Positions 13,771 to 22,489 of a stretch of 36,625 nt of DNA are shown one piece after another. Both the position numbers and the translations under genes were made by a program. Under the pieces are notes generated by a model that saw nothing but the letters and a program-made list of their open reading frames with translations, did no database searches and was not told where the DNA came from. The stretch comes from a virus. Numbering within the stretch: position 1 is the first letter of the stretch; each line of letters begins with the position of its first letter. Location: the IMG/VR virus record IMGVR_UViG_3300031825_000381, positions 1 through 36,625 of that record. One strand, written 5' to 3'.

Positions 13771-14130
13771 ATGAAATGGAGTGATGTAAAAATGGTTATA
13801 AACGGGAAAACAATTAAAGGTATAATGCCAATGGTTTTTTCTGGGATGGTTGGGTGCACCAACTCAGTTAATGCACCAGCCATTATGTATACGGTTCTTG
13901 AAGATCGTTACGAGCAGTATCCCGGAAGGTATGAACTAAAGGTGCAATTGCAAGATTCTGCTACAACCGAACAGCTTCGCGAAATAGCTGAACATCTTAA
14001 GGAAACACACGGGAAGTCGGATTCGTTTATTATCTTCTTTTACTTACCCGAACAAAGTAATGCGTGGATTCGGGTGGATCTCCCGAAGTTTGAAGTTGAT
14101 GTTTTACCAAAACTGGAAAGCCCCGAATAA
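13771..14130 (+). CDS. Unknown protein, last gene of the early strand
   Basis: A 119-aa protein with an alpha-beta pattern (AIMYTVLEDRYEQYPGRYEL, SDSFIIFFYLPEQSNAWIRV). No family recognised. Its stop codon lies in the loop of the bidirectional terminator that separates it from the leftward head genes. Confidence 0.65.
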   Translation: MKWSDVKMVINGKTIKGIMPMVFSGMVGCTNSVNAPAIMYTVLEDRYEQYPGRYELKVQLQDSATTEQLREIAEHLKETHGKSDSFIIFFYLPEQSNAWIRVDLPKFEVDVLPKLESPE

Positions 14131-14143
14131 CCGGGGCTTTTTT
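14117..14143. terminator. Bidirectional terminator between convergent operons
   Basis: AAAGCCCCG (14117-14125) pairs with CGGGGCTTT (14132-14140) around AATAAC, followed by TTTTTT on the plus strand. The upstream AAA gives a T-run on the minus strand. It separates the rightward accessory operon from the leftward packaging/connector operon. Confidence 0.85.
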
Positions 14144-14144
14144 A

Positions 14145-14705
14145 TTAAAGATCTACTTGATACAGTGCAATGTTTTGGTTTTGTGGCGGCGCTGGATTAT
14201 TGTTTAGCGACACACCACCTATCTGCACGCTTTGCGTTTCTTCGTACGGAGCATAATCCCTTATTATACACGCATAGCTCTGAAAGTAACAGATAACTCC
14301 TCGGCTGTCTGTACGATATCTCCCAAATGCCACCCGATCCAATTTACTGAAGTGTACGCCATGTTTGCCCTGAAGTAACTTGTGAATTTTACGGTTTACA
14401 TTAATAAATTCCAGAGCGGTTGTTTGATTATCACTCCCTTCAAAACTGTCGCTAAGAGTATCGAACGCGTGGTAAAACGTAACAATCATATTCATGTCCT
14501 GCACATTCTTTCCGGTGGTTTCTATCTTATCAGCATTGAAGTCAATAAATACACTATGCTCGGGGAAAGGATATTCCTCGTCCTGGTTATTTATCTGCTC
14601 AAAGAACAGGTCCACATGTTTGATCTCGCTTAGTGGTCCGGTCGGATCTATTATCAATTGGGAAAGCTCTTTGTAAGCTTCGCCCCAGTTTTGTTCTGCT
14701 ACCAT
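14145..14705 (-). CDS. Putative tail terminator/neck protein
   Basis: A 186-aa protein, last in the leftward head/neck operon. The run VFIDFNADKIE, NMIVTFYHAFDT, IHKLLQGKHGVHFSKLDRVAF and YFQSYACIIRDY follows the beta-alpha-beta layout of small neck or tail-completion proteins, and its place after the gpG-like gene fits the Mu gp37 slot. The C-terminus is Asn/Pro/Gln-rich. Sequence identity to a named family is not certain. Confidence 0.6.
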   Translation of the reverse strand: MVAEQNWGEAYKELSQLIIDPTGPLSEIKHVDLFFEQINNQDEEYPFPEHSVFIDFNADKIETTGKNVQDMNMIVTFYHAFDTLSDSFEGSDNQTTALEFINVNRKIHKLLQGKHGVHFSKLDRVAFGRYRTDSRGVICYFQSYACIIRDYAPYEETQSVQIGGVSLNNNPAPPQNQNIALYQVDL

Positions 14706-14706
14706 A

Positions 14707-15255
14707 TTAGATTTTACTTAAAAGGCGTTTAAATTCTCTTTGTATTAAATTATTCAGTACCGGACTATCGCCAATAAACTGGCGCTTTGGTAAGTTCATT
14801 TTTCGGTTGTGCGATTTTACTTGGTGTCCCGCGCCACGGATACGCTTTATTCCTGTTTTAAGAGCTCTGCCGCTTTTGCTGTAACGTGTGGCAATCTTTC
14901 GGCTCGCTACCCTGCTATGCTCTCCTACGCGCACTGTTTTTCGCAATCCTTTATTATGCGCAGCTGCATAAGGTTCATCGGTACCAACTGCAACGCCAGC
15001 GTTCCAGCTTGCCCGTATAACTCGTATGCTGCGCTTCAATCGTCCGCTATCGGTTAGGATTGCGCGTCCGCTATTTCGTTTACTACCAGCTTTACGAGGC
15101 TTCCACGGTTCGGTTGTATTGCCTACCCAGTTCTGCTGCCTGAAGCGATCAAGAAAGAAGTTGTGACCAATATTGGCAGCAATTCGCGGGAATGGCTGAA
15201 GCGCCGCTTCAACCTTTTTTACATACTGCGAAAACTGTCTTCCAAAATCGTCCAC
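14707..15255 (-). CDS. Mu gpG-like virion morphogenesis protein
   Basis: A 182-aa basic protein matching the phage virion morphogenesis (Mu gpG / P2 gpS-like) family: FFLDRFRQQNW, WKPRK, AILTDSGRLKRSIRV, VGTDEPYAAAHNKGL and the C-terminal LPKRQFIGDS. The family acts in head completion or head-tail joining. A Lys/Arg-rich stretch (about 105-150) is longer than in Mu. The gene lies 1 bp after the portal/gpF fusion and 1 bp before the next gene. Confidence 0.85.
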   Translation of the reverse strand: MDDFGRQFSQYVKKVEAALQPFPRIAANIGHNFFLDRFRQQNWVGNTTEPWKPRKAGSKRNSGRAILTDSGRLKRSIRVIRASWNAGVAVGTDEPYAAAHNKGLRKTVRVGEHSRVASRKIATRYSKSGRALKTGIKRIRGAGHQVKSHNRKMNLPKRQFIGDSPVLNNLIQREFKRLLSKI

Positions 15256-15256
15256 C

Positions 15257-17353
15257 TTACTTCAGCTCTTTTGGTAATTGCTTGTTAACCTCTTTGTCAA
15301 TCTGCTTCTTGTCTGCCTTGCTGATCTCGTCGTAATACGGATGCGTATCAGGAAATGCAACGCCTGTCTTTCCAACATTGTTTTCAAACATCGGCTTCAG
15401 ATCCGGGAGGAGGATATCTTTCTTATCCGTTATCTTTCCGCTCGACAATTTCCTGATAACAGAGCGCTCACCCCAATGCAAAGGCAGGAAGTGTTTATCC
15501 CAAAACTCATCATCAGCCGGAAGCGTAACGCCATCCAGTGAGATGCAGATGTCAGTTGTACGGTTATCGAGAGTCGCATCAAATTGCAGGAGAGGTAGCG
15601 TGTCTTTTGTGTCCTGTATTTCCTGCCACTGACGAATTGCCTGGCTGCTTACAATCGCATGATCAAACTCCGCCTTCAGGTAAGTAACATTGTAGTTGTT
15701 GTGAACCTTCAGTACTTCTTTTTTAAACTCGCCCCATTGCCGTGCTTTACCGTCCTCACCAATCAGCTTGTCACTTATCGCCCGCAGCTGCTGGTATGTT
15801 TTAACACCAGAGAATACGAACATGTTTTTGTGAATGGCCTTAAGCATCTCAAGATCTCGCGTGCTCAAATCTTCATCATCCAGCGAAAAGCCAAAACCTG
15901 AAGTAACCGCTTCTTGTAAATGCTCTGCTGTCTTCTTCAGAAGATCCCGGTCGATAACGCCTGTTTTCTTCCCTTCAAACATTGCTTTAGCAACCTTTAA
16001 TACTATTTTAAGGAAACCGGGAGTAGATGCAGCAGCTGGCGAATTTAACGCCTGTTTATTACAGCAGGATGCTCCATATAATCCCCTGATTTTAGCCTCT
16101 AGGCTTTTTTTTTTATCCGATGGTAATGTTGCAGATGGAGTAGTTGTTTTTCTGCCAATAATGGGAATGCCTGTTTTAAGCGTTACAAACTCAGGATCTA
16201 CTTCAAACTCGCTAGAAAGCTTTACTACATAATCCACCACCTCGCTTACGGTAAGATCTTCAGACCTGTCCCATTCCAGTTTTAAGTTGGCCAGAGATCT
16301 GTATGCAGGACTAAGCTGAACAAGGCGCGGAATTAGAATGTCGTTAATCAGGTACTGAAGGAAAGTGAGATCTGCTTCATGGCGATCTTTACTAATCTTC
16401 TGCAAGATTTCCATGCTTCCGTAAGTGCCCTTGTTGTTATTGCTGTTGCTGGTGGAGCTCTGCCCCAGCAAGTGCATGGCCTGCTCAGCGTTCAGAATAT
16501 TAATCAGGGCTTCAAAGCATCGCGTAGGATCTGTTCCGGCAATGGTGTGAAGCTTTAACTCCTCATCCTTATTCAAGACAGCCCAACCAGCGGAGCCCAT
16601 GTTCTCGAGAATTATCGCTAATTGACTCTGGCGGACTTTATCCATATTGGAAGAGTGAACCGAACGGAATGGAATTCCCATCTTTTCGTTAAACTCAGAC
16701 CAGTGACCAATTGCATATTTCTTAGCTAGTATCGCAGGCGCAGCCTTATACAATAAGCCCAGGTCTGTTGCTTTACCAACTGGCAGATAAAACGGCGCTT
16801 GAGCGCCATCCAAATAGCCCCACCCTTTATCGTCGCCCAATTCTTTTACAACAATTCCTTTGTGCGGCTTTACGTGGTATTTGTTCACTCGTTCACATTT
16901 AGCCAGCTCTCCGTCTTCCCGGAACTCATATAACTCCAGAAGAGAATAACCTTCAAAACGGCTAGTGATTGCGTGGTGAATAAAATCTAGGAACCACTGG
17001 CGCTCAAACAAACTTTTCGCGTCGTCAATGGGTTTTTTGTTCTTATCAACAATATTAAACTTCGACTGCTGTAACTTCAGAATACGAGTTTCAATGTTTG
17101 CCGACAAAGTAAGATCCACTTGTATGTCGTCAATTACTTCATACAGTAATGTTAAGTCAGGATCTTCAGCCGTTGCCGAACGCTTAGCTTCCTTCCACTT
17201 TTTTAAGTCAATACGCTGGAAGCTGGTGCTGCTTGGCTTAATTAATGTACTAAGCGGTTGCCCTCTTCTCAACGCTGCCTCAACAAGTATTTCGTTGTCA
17301 GGAACAAACTTTAGAATTTTGTGTGATGCGCCCACGCGCGAATTTGTACTCAT
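15257..17353 (-). CDS. Portal (DUF935, Mu gp29-like) fused to Mu gpF-like head protein
   Basis: A 698-aa protein. Residues 1 to about 410 match DUF935 portal proteins of Mu-like phages (QRIDLKKWKEAKRSAT, RQWFLDFIHHAITSRFEGYS, DRHEADLTFLQYLINDILIP). After a variable linker (about 415-470, Lys- and Ala/Ser-rich), residues about 520-640 match the Mu gpF minor head protein (HAIVSSQAIRQWQEI, ATLDNRTTDICISLDG, LPLHWGERSVIRKL). Mu makes gp29 and gpF as separate proteins, both in the head; here one polypeptide would carry portal ring and internal minor-head functions. It sits between the gp36-like connector and gpG-like genes, as expected. Confidence 0.9.
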   Translation of the reverse strand: MSTNSRVGASHKILKFVPDNEILVEAALRRGQPLSTLIKPSSTSFQRIDLKKWKEAKRSATAEDPDLTLLYEVIDDIQVDLTLSANIETRILKLQQSKFNIVDKNKKPIDDAKSLFERQWFLDFIHHAITSRFEGYSLLELYEFREDGELAKCERVNKYHVKPHKGIVVKELGDDKGWGYLDGAQAPFYLPVGKATDLGLLYKAAPAILAKKYAIGHWSEFNEKMGIPFRSVHSSNMDKVRQSQLAIILENMGSAGWAVLNKDEELKLHTIAGTDPTRCFEALINILNAEQAMHLLGQSSTSNSNNNKGTYGSMEILQKISKDRHEADLTFLQYLINDILIPRLVQLSPAYRSLANLKLEWDRSEDLTVSEVVDYVVKLSSEFEVDPEFVTLKTGIPIIGRKTTTPSATLPSDKKKSLEAKIRGLYGASCCNKQALNSPAAASTPGFLKIVLKVAKAMFEGKKTGVIDRDLLKKTAEHLQEAVTSGFGFSLDDEDLSTRDLEMLKAIHKNMFVFSGVKTYQQLRAISDKLIGEDGKARQWGEFKKEVLKVHNNYNVTYLKAEFDHAIVSSQAIRQWQEIQDTKDTLPLLQFDATLDNRTTDICISLDGVTLPADDEFWDKHFLPLHWGERSVIRKLSSGKITDKKDILLPDLKPMFENNVGKTGVAFPDTHPYYDEISKADKKQIDKEVNKQLPKELK

Positions 17354-17357
17354 ATCT

Positions 17358-17906
17358 TTAGTAATAATGATCTAACTTTTCGTTACTGCCAGAGTGAATA
17401 AACGAGCTTCCTTCTAATACGAGTGGCCAGTCTGGATTTTCATCTCCGTTCTTTACATCATCAAGCCACTCAATTGCTGATGCAAATGCATTGGCTATGT
17501 CTTCAGTGATCTTGTTTGGAGCGATTGACTCCATAAAGAAGTAAATCGTCATGTTTACACAGTGAATAACTAACAGCTGGTCCCGCGGATCACTTTCCAC
17601 CCAATACGCAGTTTGCGTGGCAGGATCCTGGTTAGTACCTGGCTGAAGCGCTTTATAAATCTTGTCGTTTTTGTAAGCGTATTCATCTTTCAGGTACGCT
17701 TTTGCCGCGCTCCAATCCTGTATAGATGGAAACAACTTAACAAGGTCGTACTTGTTATTCAGCTTTGCTTTAATCATACTGAATGCGCCACCCTCTGAAG
17801 TCTTCAGAATGTGAAGGTTAGTGGTTCCATTTGTGACCTGATCGCGGAAGTACTTCTTCATTCCAACGTCGAGATCCTTGTCTGTTATAAAGCTGTATAT
17901 AGGCAT
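17358..17906 (-). CDS. Head-tail connector, Mu gp36/DUF1320-like
   Basis: A 182-aa protein. YSFITDKDLDVGMKKYFRDQ at the start, a central KAYLKDEYAYKNDKIYKA, and the helical DPRDQLLVIHCVNMTIYFFM and SAIEWLDDVKNGDENPDWPL fit helical connector proteins that sit under the portal. DUF1320 (Mu gp36) is the likely family by pattern and position beside the portal gene. Confidence 0.7.
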   Translation of the reverse strand: MPIYSFITDKDLDVGMKKYFRDQVTNGTTNLHILKTSEGGAFSMIKAKLNNKYDLVKLFPSIQDWSAAKAYLKDEYAYKNDKIYKALQPGTNQDPATQTAYWVESDPRDQLLVIHCVNMTIYFFMESIAPNKITEDIANAFASAIEWLDDVKNGDENPDWPLVLEGSSFIHSGSNEKLDHYY

Positions 17907-17912
17907 AATAAA

Positions 17913-18227
17913 TTAATCTTCGTAAGGTGGGATATCAACTGTTTGTCCTGCTAAAGGGTGTGTGCAATCAGACAGGAATTCAATTTTACCATTGCGTATA
18001 AAAGAATGGCAAACCATATCGCCTTTATTTGGTCTTGGCCACCGTACAAGAAGTGAAGGATTAAACGTAGGCTTGATTCTATTCCCGTCAAAGCTCCACA
18101 TAGCACCACAGTTATTTTTGAACTTTGTGTGAACTGCATGGTCAATTTTGCATCCCGGACAGGTAAAAATGAAAATACCTGTGCCAATGCCGTTTTCTTG
18201 TATTTCGTGTATTTCTGCCATTACCAC
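17913..18227 (-). CDS. DUF6527 family protein
   Basis: A 104-aa protein with two Cys in FTCPGCKIDH and the signature AMWSFDGNRIKPTFNPSLLV, CHSFIRNGKIEFLSDCTHPL, AGQTVDIP, which I associate with DUF6527, often found beside terminase and portal genes. The conserved Cys and His suggest a metal-binding site. Function unknown. Its start overlaps the terminase stop by 7 bp. Confidence 0.75.
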   Translation of the reverse strand: MVMAEIHEIQENGIGTGIFIFTCPGCKIDHAVHTKFKNNCGAMWSFDGNRIKPTFNPSLLVRWPRPNKGDMVCHSFIRNGKIEFLSDCTHPLAGQTVDIPPYED

Positions 18228-19744
18228 AATCCTTGTGAAAGCCCACGCGCACCAAGCAGCGGGAGTGGGTTATTATTAGGGATAAATTTGCTTAAGTAAG
18301 AGATTGCGCCTTCATCAGCATCTGGTCCATCATCGTGCGACTTATAACCAGGCTCAATACCTTTTAACTGGCTAATGCCTGTTTGCATGTCGATGTTGTA
18401 CTTCTCAGCCTCATTATAGTACGCCTTGCCGTTTTGGTAGTATGGCTGTAAGCTAACGATGCGATCAAATTTGTTTTTAACCGGACGGTCGCACTGAATA
18501 AGCGATAGCGGATAACCAGTTTCCTTTACAACTTCTTCCAGTGTCATTTTAAGAGCATCATTCCAGAACTGCGACTCAAACCTCCAGTGTATCTTAACAG
18601 TTGGCTCCCCGTCTTTTTTCGGCAACGCCTTCTCGTAATCAATCATCCAAAGCAGAACAGCTTTCATTTTGCACTTTCGAACAAACGCTTTAATGTGATA
18701 AAAGTCGTTACCCAAGAGCCCCCATACTTTCACTGCGTTGTAGTCACCTGTTTCGGTACCAGCGTAAGCCACGTCCCAGTGTCCAACAATAGTGTCGAAC
18801 TTAGTAAGCTTTGGGATAGGTCTCCACTGAATCTGTTCATCCTTGAATATCTCGCCCTCAATTTGAGGGTTGTTCATGAACTCCTTCTGAAACGCATATT
18901 CTCCAATAGCTCGTCTTCGTGCTTCAAAAAACTCTCTGGTATATTTCGCTTTCCAGCTTGGCTCACCCTTGCTGTTGATGGCGTTTACTATGCGGTGTTT
19001 GACACCCGGACGTTTTATAAGATTAGTTAATATAGTGTTGGTGCCTATGCGGTTATTTACCAGTACGAAGCGAGCGCGTATGTTATCCATTGTGTTGAAC
19101 ACCGCTTCCAGTATCCAGTTTACAATTTCCTTAACGCGTTTCTGATTCTTCACTAGCTGATCATCGTCTATATCATCACAAACGATGTAGTCAGGCCTGT
19201 GCTGGCGGTAACGTAAACCGCGCGGACTTTGACCGCGTCCGAGACTAAAAAACGCTTTACCATTCTTTGTAACAAAGTTTCCTTCTTCCCAGTTACCAAT
19301 ACCCATTTGCTCACCGAAGTCTGCAATTATTTGCGGATTCGCTTCAAACTCTGCTTGAAGATCACTTAAAAGGGTTTTAGCATCTTCCTCGCTTTTGCCA
19401 ATTAACAACATAACATTCATGTCATCGTTCATCCATAGCCAGAAAGGAATCATTATCGTAAAATGCGTACTCTTCGCGTGAGCACGAGCCCACTCTTCAA
19501 CCCCTACGTGAAATTTATTGTTACGGATATCATTAGCAGCCTGAATGTGGAAATCTGCACATTCACACTCTGCATAGTGAGGAAAGTAATAACTCACCAT
19601 GTAGGCGTAATCTTTTTTGCAACGCTCTATACGTTCCTTTTTTTCACTGGCAGTTTCATGCAGGTTAACCCTGCTTGAACGCTGAATGTGCGTAAGCTTG
19701 TCAAGATACCTTTCTAAGGCTAATTTATCGTCTTTCCTGATCAT
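18221..19744 (-). CDS. Terminase large subunit, Mu gp28-like
   Basis: A 507-aa DNA-packaging motor. ATPase: Walker A-like WARAHAKSTHF with Lys91-Ser92, Walker B YIVCDDIDDD with Asp190-Asp191, coupling-type segment RFVLVNNRIGTNTIL. Nuclease of RNase H type: first Asp324 in VGHWDVAYAGTETGDY, then WRFESQFWNDAL and a C-terminal SHDDGPDADEGAI. It would cut and pump phage DNA into proheads through the portal. The start overlaps the small-subunit stop by 4 bp, so the two are coupled. Confidence 0.93.
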   Translation of the reverse strand: MIRKDDKLALERYLDKLTHIQRSSRVNLHETASEKKERIERCKKDYAYMVSYYFPHYAECECADFHIQAANDIRNNKFHVGVEEWARAHAKSTHFTIMIPFWLWMNDDMNVMLLIGKSEEDAKTLLSDLQAEFEANPQIIADFGEQMGIGNWEEGNFVTKNGKAFFSLGRGQSPRGLRYRQHRPDYIVCDDIDDDQLVKNQKRVKEIVNWILEAVFNTMDNIRARFVLVNNRIGTNTILTNLIKRPGVKHRIVNAINSKGEPSWKAKYTREFFEARRRAIGEYAFQKEFMNNPQIEGEIFKDEQIQWRPIPKLTKFDTIVGHWDVAYAGTETGDYNAVKVWGLLGNDFYHIKAFVRKCKMKAVLLWMIDYEKALPKKDGEPTVKIHWRFESQFWNDALKMTLEEVVKETGYPLSLIQCDRPVKNKFDRIVSLQPYYQNGKAYYNEAEKYNIDMQTGISQLKGIEPGYKSHDDGPDADEGAISYLSKFIPNNNPLPLLGARGLSQGLW

Positions 19745-20211
19745 TTAAACTCTCCTGCAAGTGCTGTTAAATATTCACGTTGGAATTCTATTAACTCCAT
19801 AAACAACTTCGCGTCTCGCGCGTTAAGTGCAGCCATAAACTTTTCTATGCAATGAATGTGAACGCGTAACGAGGTGCGTCCTTCTTTTTGTATCCGGTCA
19901 ATCATTGCGGCTACCTTGCTCATCTCATCAATTACAGAAGCGTAATCCGATTTGTCTTCTTCCGTTTTTGTTTTCTTCTTTTCGAATTCCAGACGCTTGT
20001 CGAGAAGCAAACCAAGAAGCTCGTTGTGTTTAGAGATTAGAACATCAGGTGAAGACTGCTTTGCAAGGCGCAGGTTCTTCCAGTTTCCAGCTTCAGCCCA
20101 CTTGCCAATTGTCTTCTCAGAAGCTTTAATTCGTTTGGAAATTTCCTTCGCTGTTAGGCAGTGATCGATGTAAAGCGATTGTGCAATTTGTCTTTCAGCA
20201 TCTTTAGCCAT
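19741..20211 (-). CDS. Terminase small subunit, DUF1804-like
   Basis: A 156-aa protein. The N-terminus ARQIAQSLYIDHCLTAKEIS followed by KRIKASEKTIGKWAEAGNW is a helix-turn-helix like that of small terminase subunits, and the rest is a coiled-coil oligomerisation region (LLLDKRLEFEKKKTKTEEDK) ending in FQREYLTALAGEFK. It recognises DNA for packaging. First gene of the leftward late operon, just after the divergent late region. Confidence 0.82.
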   Translation of the reverse strand: MAKDAERQIAQSLYIDHCLTAKEISKRIKASEKTIGKWAEAGNWKNLRLAKQSSPDVLISKHNELLGLLLDKRLEFEKKKTKTEEDKSDYASVIDEMSKVAAMIDRIQKEGRTSLRVHIHCIEKFMAALNARDAKLFMELIEFQREYLTALAGEFK

Positions 20212-20385
20212 ACCACAAAGTTGGCATAATAAAGAGCTGTATAGAAATTACAGTTTCATGATGGTGCTGAAACCCGCACTATCATGGTGTTCAAAAGCAT
20301 ACCATCATGGAGCTAATATTTTTTTCTGGCTGAAAACCAACCAAACTTTGTACTCACGACAGGTGTAAAATCAAACCTTAAAATC
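20212..20385. promoter_or_regulatory. Divergent late control region
   Basis: 174 bp without genes between the leftward terminase operon and the rightward capsid operon. On the plus strand ACTTTGTAC at 20345-20353 matches the early promoter (ACTTTGTAC at 736-744), giving a start about 30 nt before the capsid-protease start. On the minus strand AACTTTGT lies at 20223-20216, almost at the terminase start codon. Between them are CATGATGGT (20257-20265), ATCATGGTG (20281-20289) and inverted ACCATCATG (20301-20309), probable activator or repressor sites. Confidence 0.6.
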
Positions 20386-21498
20386 TTGAAAAGAAGTCTC
20401 AAAATATCAGCAGAAGCGAAAGATAACAAAGCGATTATCCGTATAGACGGTTATATATCGCAATGGTATAATCACGCCGCTGGATTTAAAGCAAAGCTTG
20501 ATCAGTTAATAGCTGATGGAATCACAGAAGCTGAGATTTACATTAATTCAGGCGGAGGATCATGCTTTGAAGCCAACGAAATTGCTAACGAACTTAAACG
20601 CTTTACTGGTTCAAAAACAGCACGCATCGGCGCATTATGTGCAAGCGCTGCAACTTATATCGCTTGTATCTGTGATAAAGCGATTGCAGCAAGCAATATG
20701 AGCTACATGATTCACAAGCCAATGCTTGACATCTCCGGCAACTCCGACGAGATAGAAAGCGGACTGAAGCTCTTAAAAAACCTTGAAGACAATTACGCGA
20801 AGACTTACTCAGAAAAGACAGGATTAAAAGAGGAGAAGATTCGCGGAATGTGGAAGAGCGATTACTGGATGAACGCCACAGAGGCTAAATCCCTTTCGTT
20901 TATTGACGAGGTTGAAGGTGAAGAATCAGAAATTACGCCGGAGGACATTCTTACACTTGAGGCTTGTGGATACAAGAATCTTCCAAATATAGCTGCCACT
21001 ATCAAGCCTACCCAAACGCAAAATCCAGAAAAAACAGATATGAAAGAAAAACTTATAACCGTTTTAGCCTTAGCGGCTACCATGAGCGAAGCGCAAATTC
21101 TCGCTCACATCGAAAATTTAAAAGTAGAAGCCGCGAAAGCTGGTGAGTTGGAGCGTCAGCTTAACGATCTTAAGACAGAGAAAACAGCTTCAGAAATAAA
21201 AGCTGTTCTTGATGTGGCTGAGACAAATAAGCAAATCCTTCCTGCTCAGCGTGCATATTACGAGAAGCAGTTGAAAGGAGACTTTGCCGAAACAAAAGCT
21301 CACATCGAGTCGCTTCCGAAAGCCGCTCAGTTAACTAAAGAGGTTGGTTCTGGTACCGGTGGATCTGCAAGTATTGACCGCAGCAAGTGGACGTATGCAG
21401 ACTTTCAGGAAAAGGATCCGGCTGCTCTTCAGAAGCTTTCAGAGGAAGATCCTGACAAGTTCGAAGAATTGTTTAACGCTCACTACAATCAAAAGTAG
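20386..21498 (+). CDS. ClpP-type capsid maturation protease with C-terminal scaffold
   Basis: A 370-aa protein. Residues 1 to about 180 are a ClpP-like serine protease: IYINSGGGSCFEANEIANEL, Ser87 in GALCASAATYIA, His110 in SYMIHKP and probable Asp159 in KSDYWMNATEAKSLSFIDEV. After a Pro/Thr linker, residues about 219-370 are helical and charged like a scaffold. An in-frame ATG at 21040 (Met219, MKEKLITVLALAAT) could start a separate scaffold protein, as Z within I in Mu. The start codon is TTG at 20386; no ATG is near. First gene of the rightward late operon, ahead of the capsid gene. Confidence 0.88.
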   Translation: MKRSLKISAEAKDNKAIIRIDGYISQWYNHAAGFKAKLDQLIADGITEAEIYINSGGGSCFEANEIANELKRFTGSKTARIGALCASAATYIACICDKAIAASNMSYMIHKPMLDISGNSDEIESGLKLLKNLEDNYAKTYSEKTGLKEEKIRGMWKSDYWMNATEAKSLSFIDEVEGEESEITPEDILTLEACGYKNLPNIAATIKPTQTQNPEKTDMKEKLITVLALAATMSEAQILAHIENLKVEAAKAGELERQLNDLKTEKTASEIKAVLDVAETNKQILPAQRAYYEKQLKGDFAETKAHIESLPKAAQLTKEVGSGTGGSASIDRSKWTYADFQEKDPAALQKLSEEDPDKFEELFNAHYNQK

Positions 21499-21562
21499 TA
21501 ATACCCTCTCACTTATACAGTAACAAAACAACCGATATAATAATCTTAAATAATAAAGCAAA

Positions 21563-22447
21563 ATGGCAGTAGCTAAAAATACAGTTGTAGTAAAAGAGCT
21601 GGTTAAATTATTCAGAGACTCTGATGACAGTTTCCTTTCAGTGATTAAATCACACGACGACAAGGTTTTCAATGATGTAATCAACTTTAATACCATCGGA
21701 GCCGATCCGACCGTGTTAATAAATAACGCGGTGTATCCGATTGCTACGGCAGGTCGTACTGATAACTCGCAGCCCGTTTCCTTGTACAAAATGGAAACAA
21801 CAAACACCGAGATAACCGACGACGAACTTTACGCGCTTGGTTACGATAAAAAGTCAAGCGTTATGCAGCAGCATAAAGACACTTTAAAAGTGTCTTCAAT
21901 AAAGCTTGGGGCTTGGAGTTTAGCGCCAGCAGCTAACGCCGCAAACACTCCGGTTCTTAAAACCACAGGTACGCTGTCAAACGGTCTACGCGCAATGCTT
22001 CCGGCTGATTTAATCTCTTACAAGCAGAGCTGCGACGACTTGGAGATTCCAGTTGAAAGCCGCAACCTGGTGCTTAGCGCTAAGCACGTAAACGACCTTT
22101 TGTTGACCGACCAATCATTCAGAGATCGCTATTACGCAACCGAAAGCGGCAAGATGATTAAAAATATTTACGGCTTTAATATTTGGGAGAGTATCCATAA
22201 TCCGAAGTTCGACGCAACATTCAACAAGAAAGCGTTCGGTGCCGCTGGAGCTGGTACAGACCTGAACTCTTCAGTATTCTTCAGCACCGTAAATGCTATG
22301 AAGGCAATGGGATCATCTTCAGTATATCTGCGCGAAGCTTCACAGGATCCTGAGAATCGCAAAACAGTTGTAGGTTTCCGTATGTACTACATTGTTCACC
22401 CGGTGTCCGCAAAAGGATTCGGAGCGATCATAGATAACAACATTTAA
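21563..22447 (+). CDS. Major capsid protein
   Basis: A 294-aa protein in the position of Mu gpT, directly after the protease/scaffold gene. Helical N-terminus (VVKELVKLFRDSDDSFLSVI), a beta-rich loop region with NTEITDDELYALGYDKKSSV, and a C-terminal HK97-like segment (SARNLV-like AESRNLVLSAKHVNDLLLTD, IYGFNIWESIHNPKFD, GFRMYYIVHPVSAKGFGAII). I recognise it by size, order and this pattern as the capsid type of Bacteroidota Mu-like phages. Confidence 0.85.
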   Translation: MAVAKNTVVVKELVKLFRDSDDSFLSVIKSHDDKVFNDVINFNTIGADPTVLINNAVYPIATAGRTDNSQPVSLYKMETTNTEITDDELYALGYDKKSSVMQQHKDTLKVSSIKLGAWSLAPAANAANTPVLKTTGTLSNGLRAMLPADLISYKQSCDDLEIPVESRNLVLSAKHVNDLLLTDQSFRDRYYATESGKMIKNIYGFNIWESIHNPKFDATFNKKAFGAAGAGTDLNSSVFFSTVNAMKAMGSSSVYLREASQDPENRKTVVGFRMYYIVHPVSAKGFGAIIDNNI

Positions 22448-22489
22448 CCACCCATTAACCACCTATAGAGCAAGTAAACCCAGAGGAAC

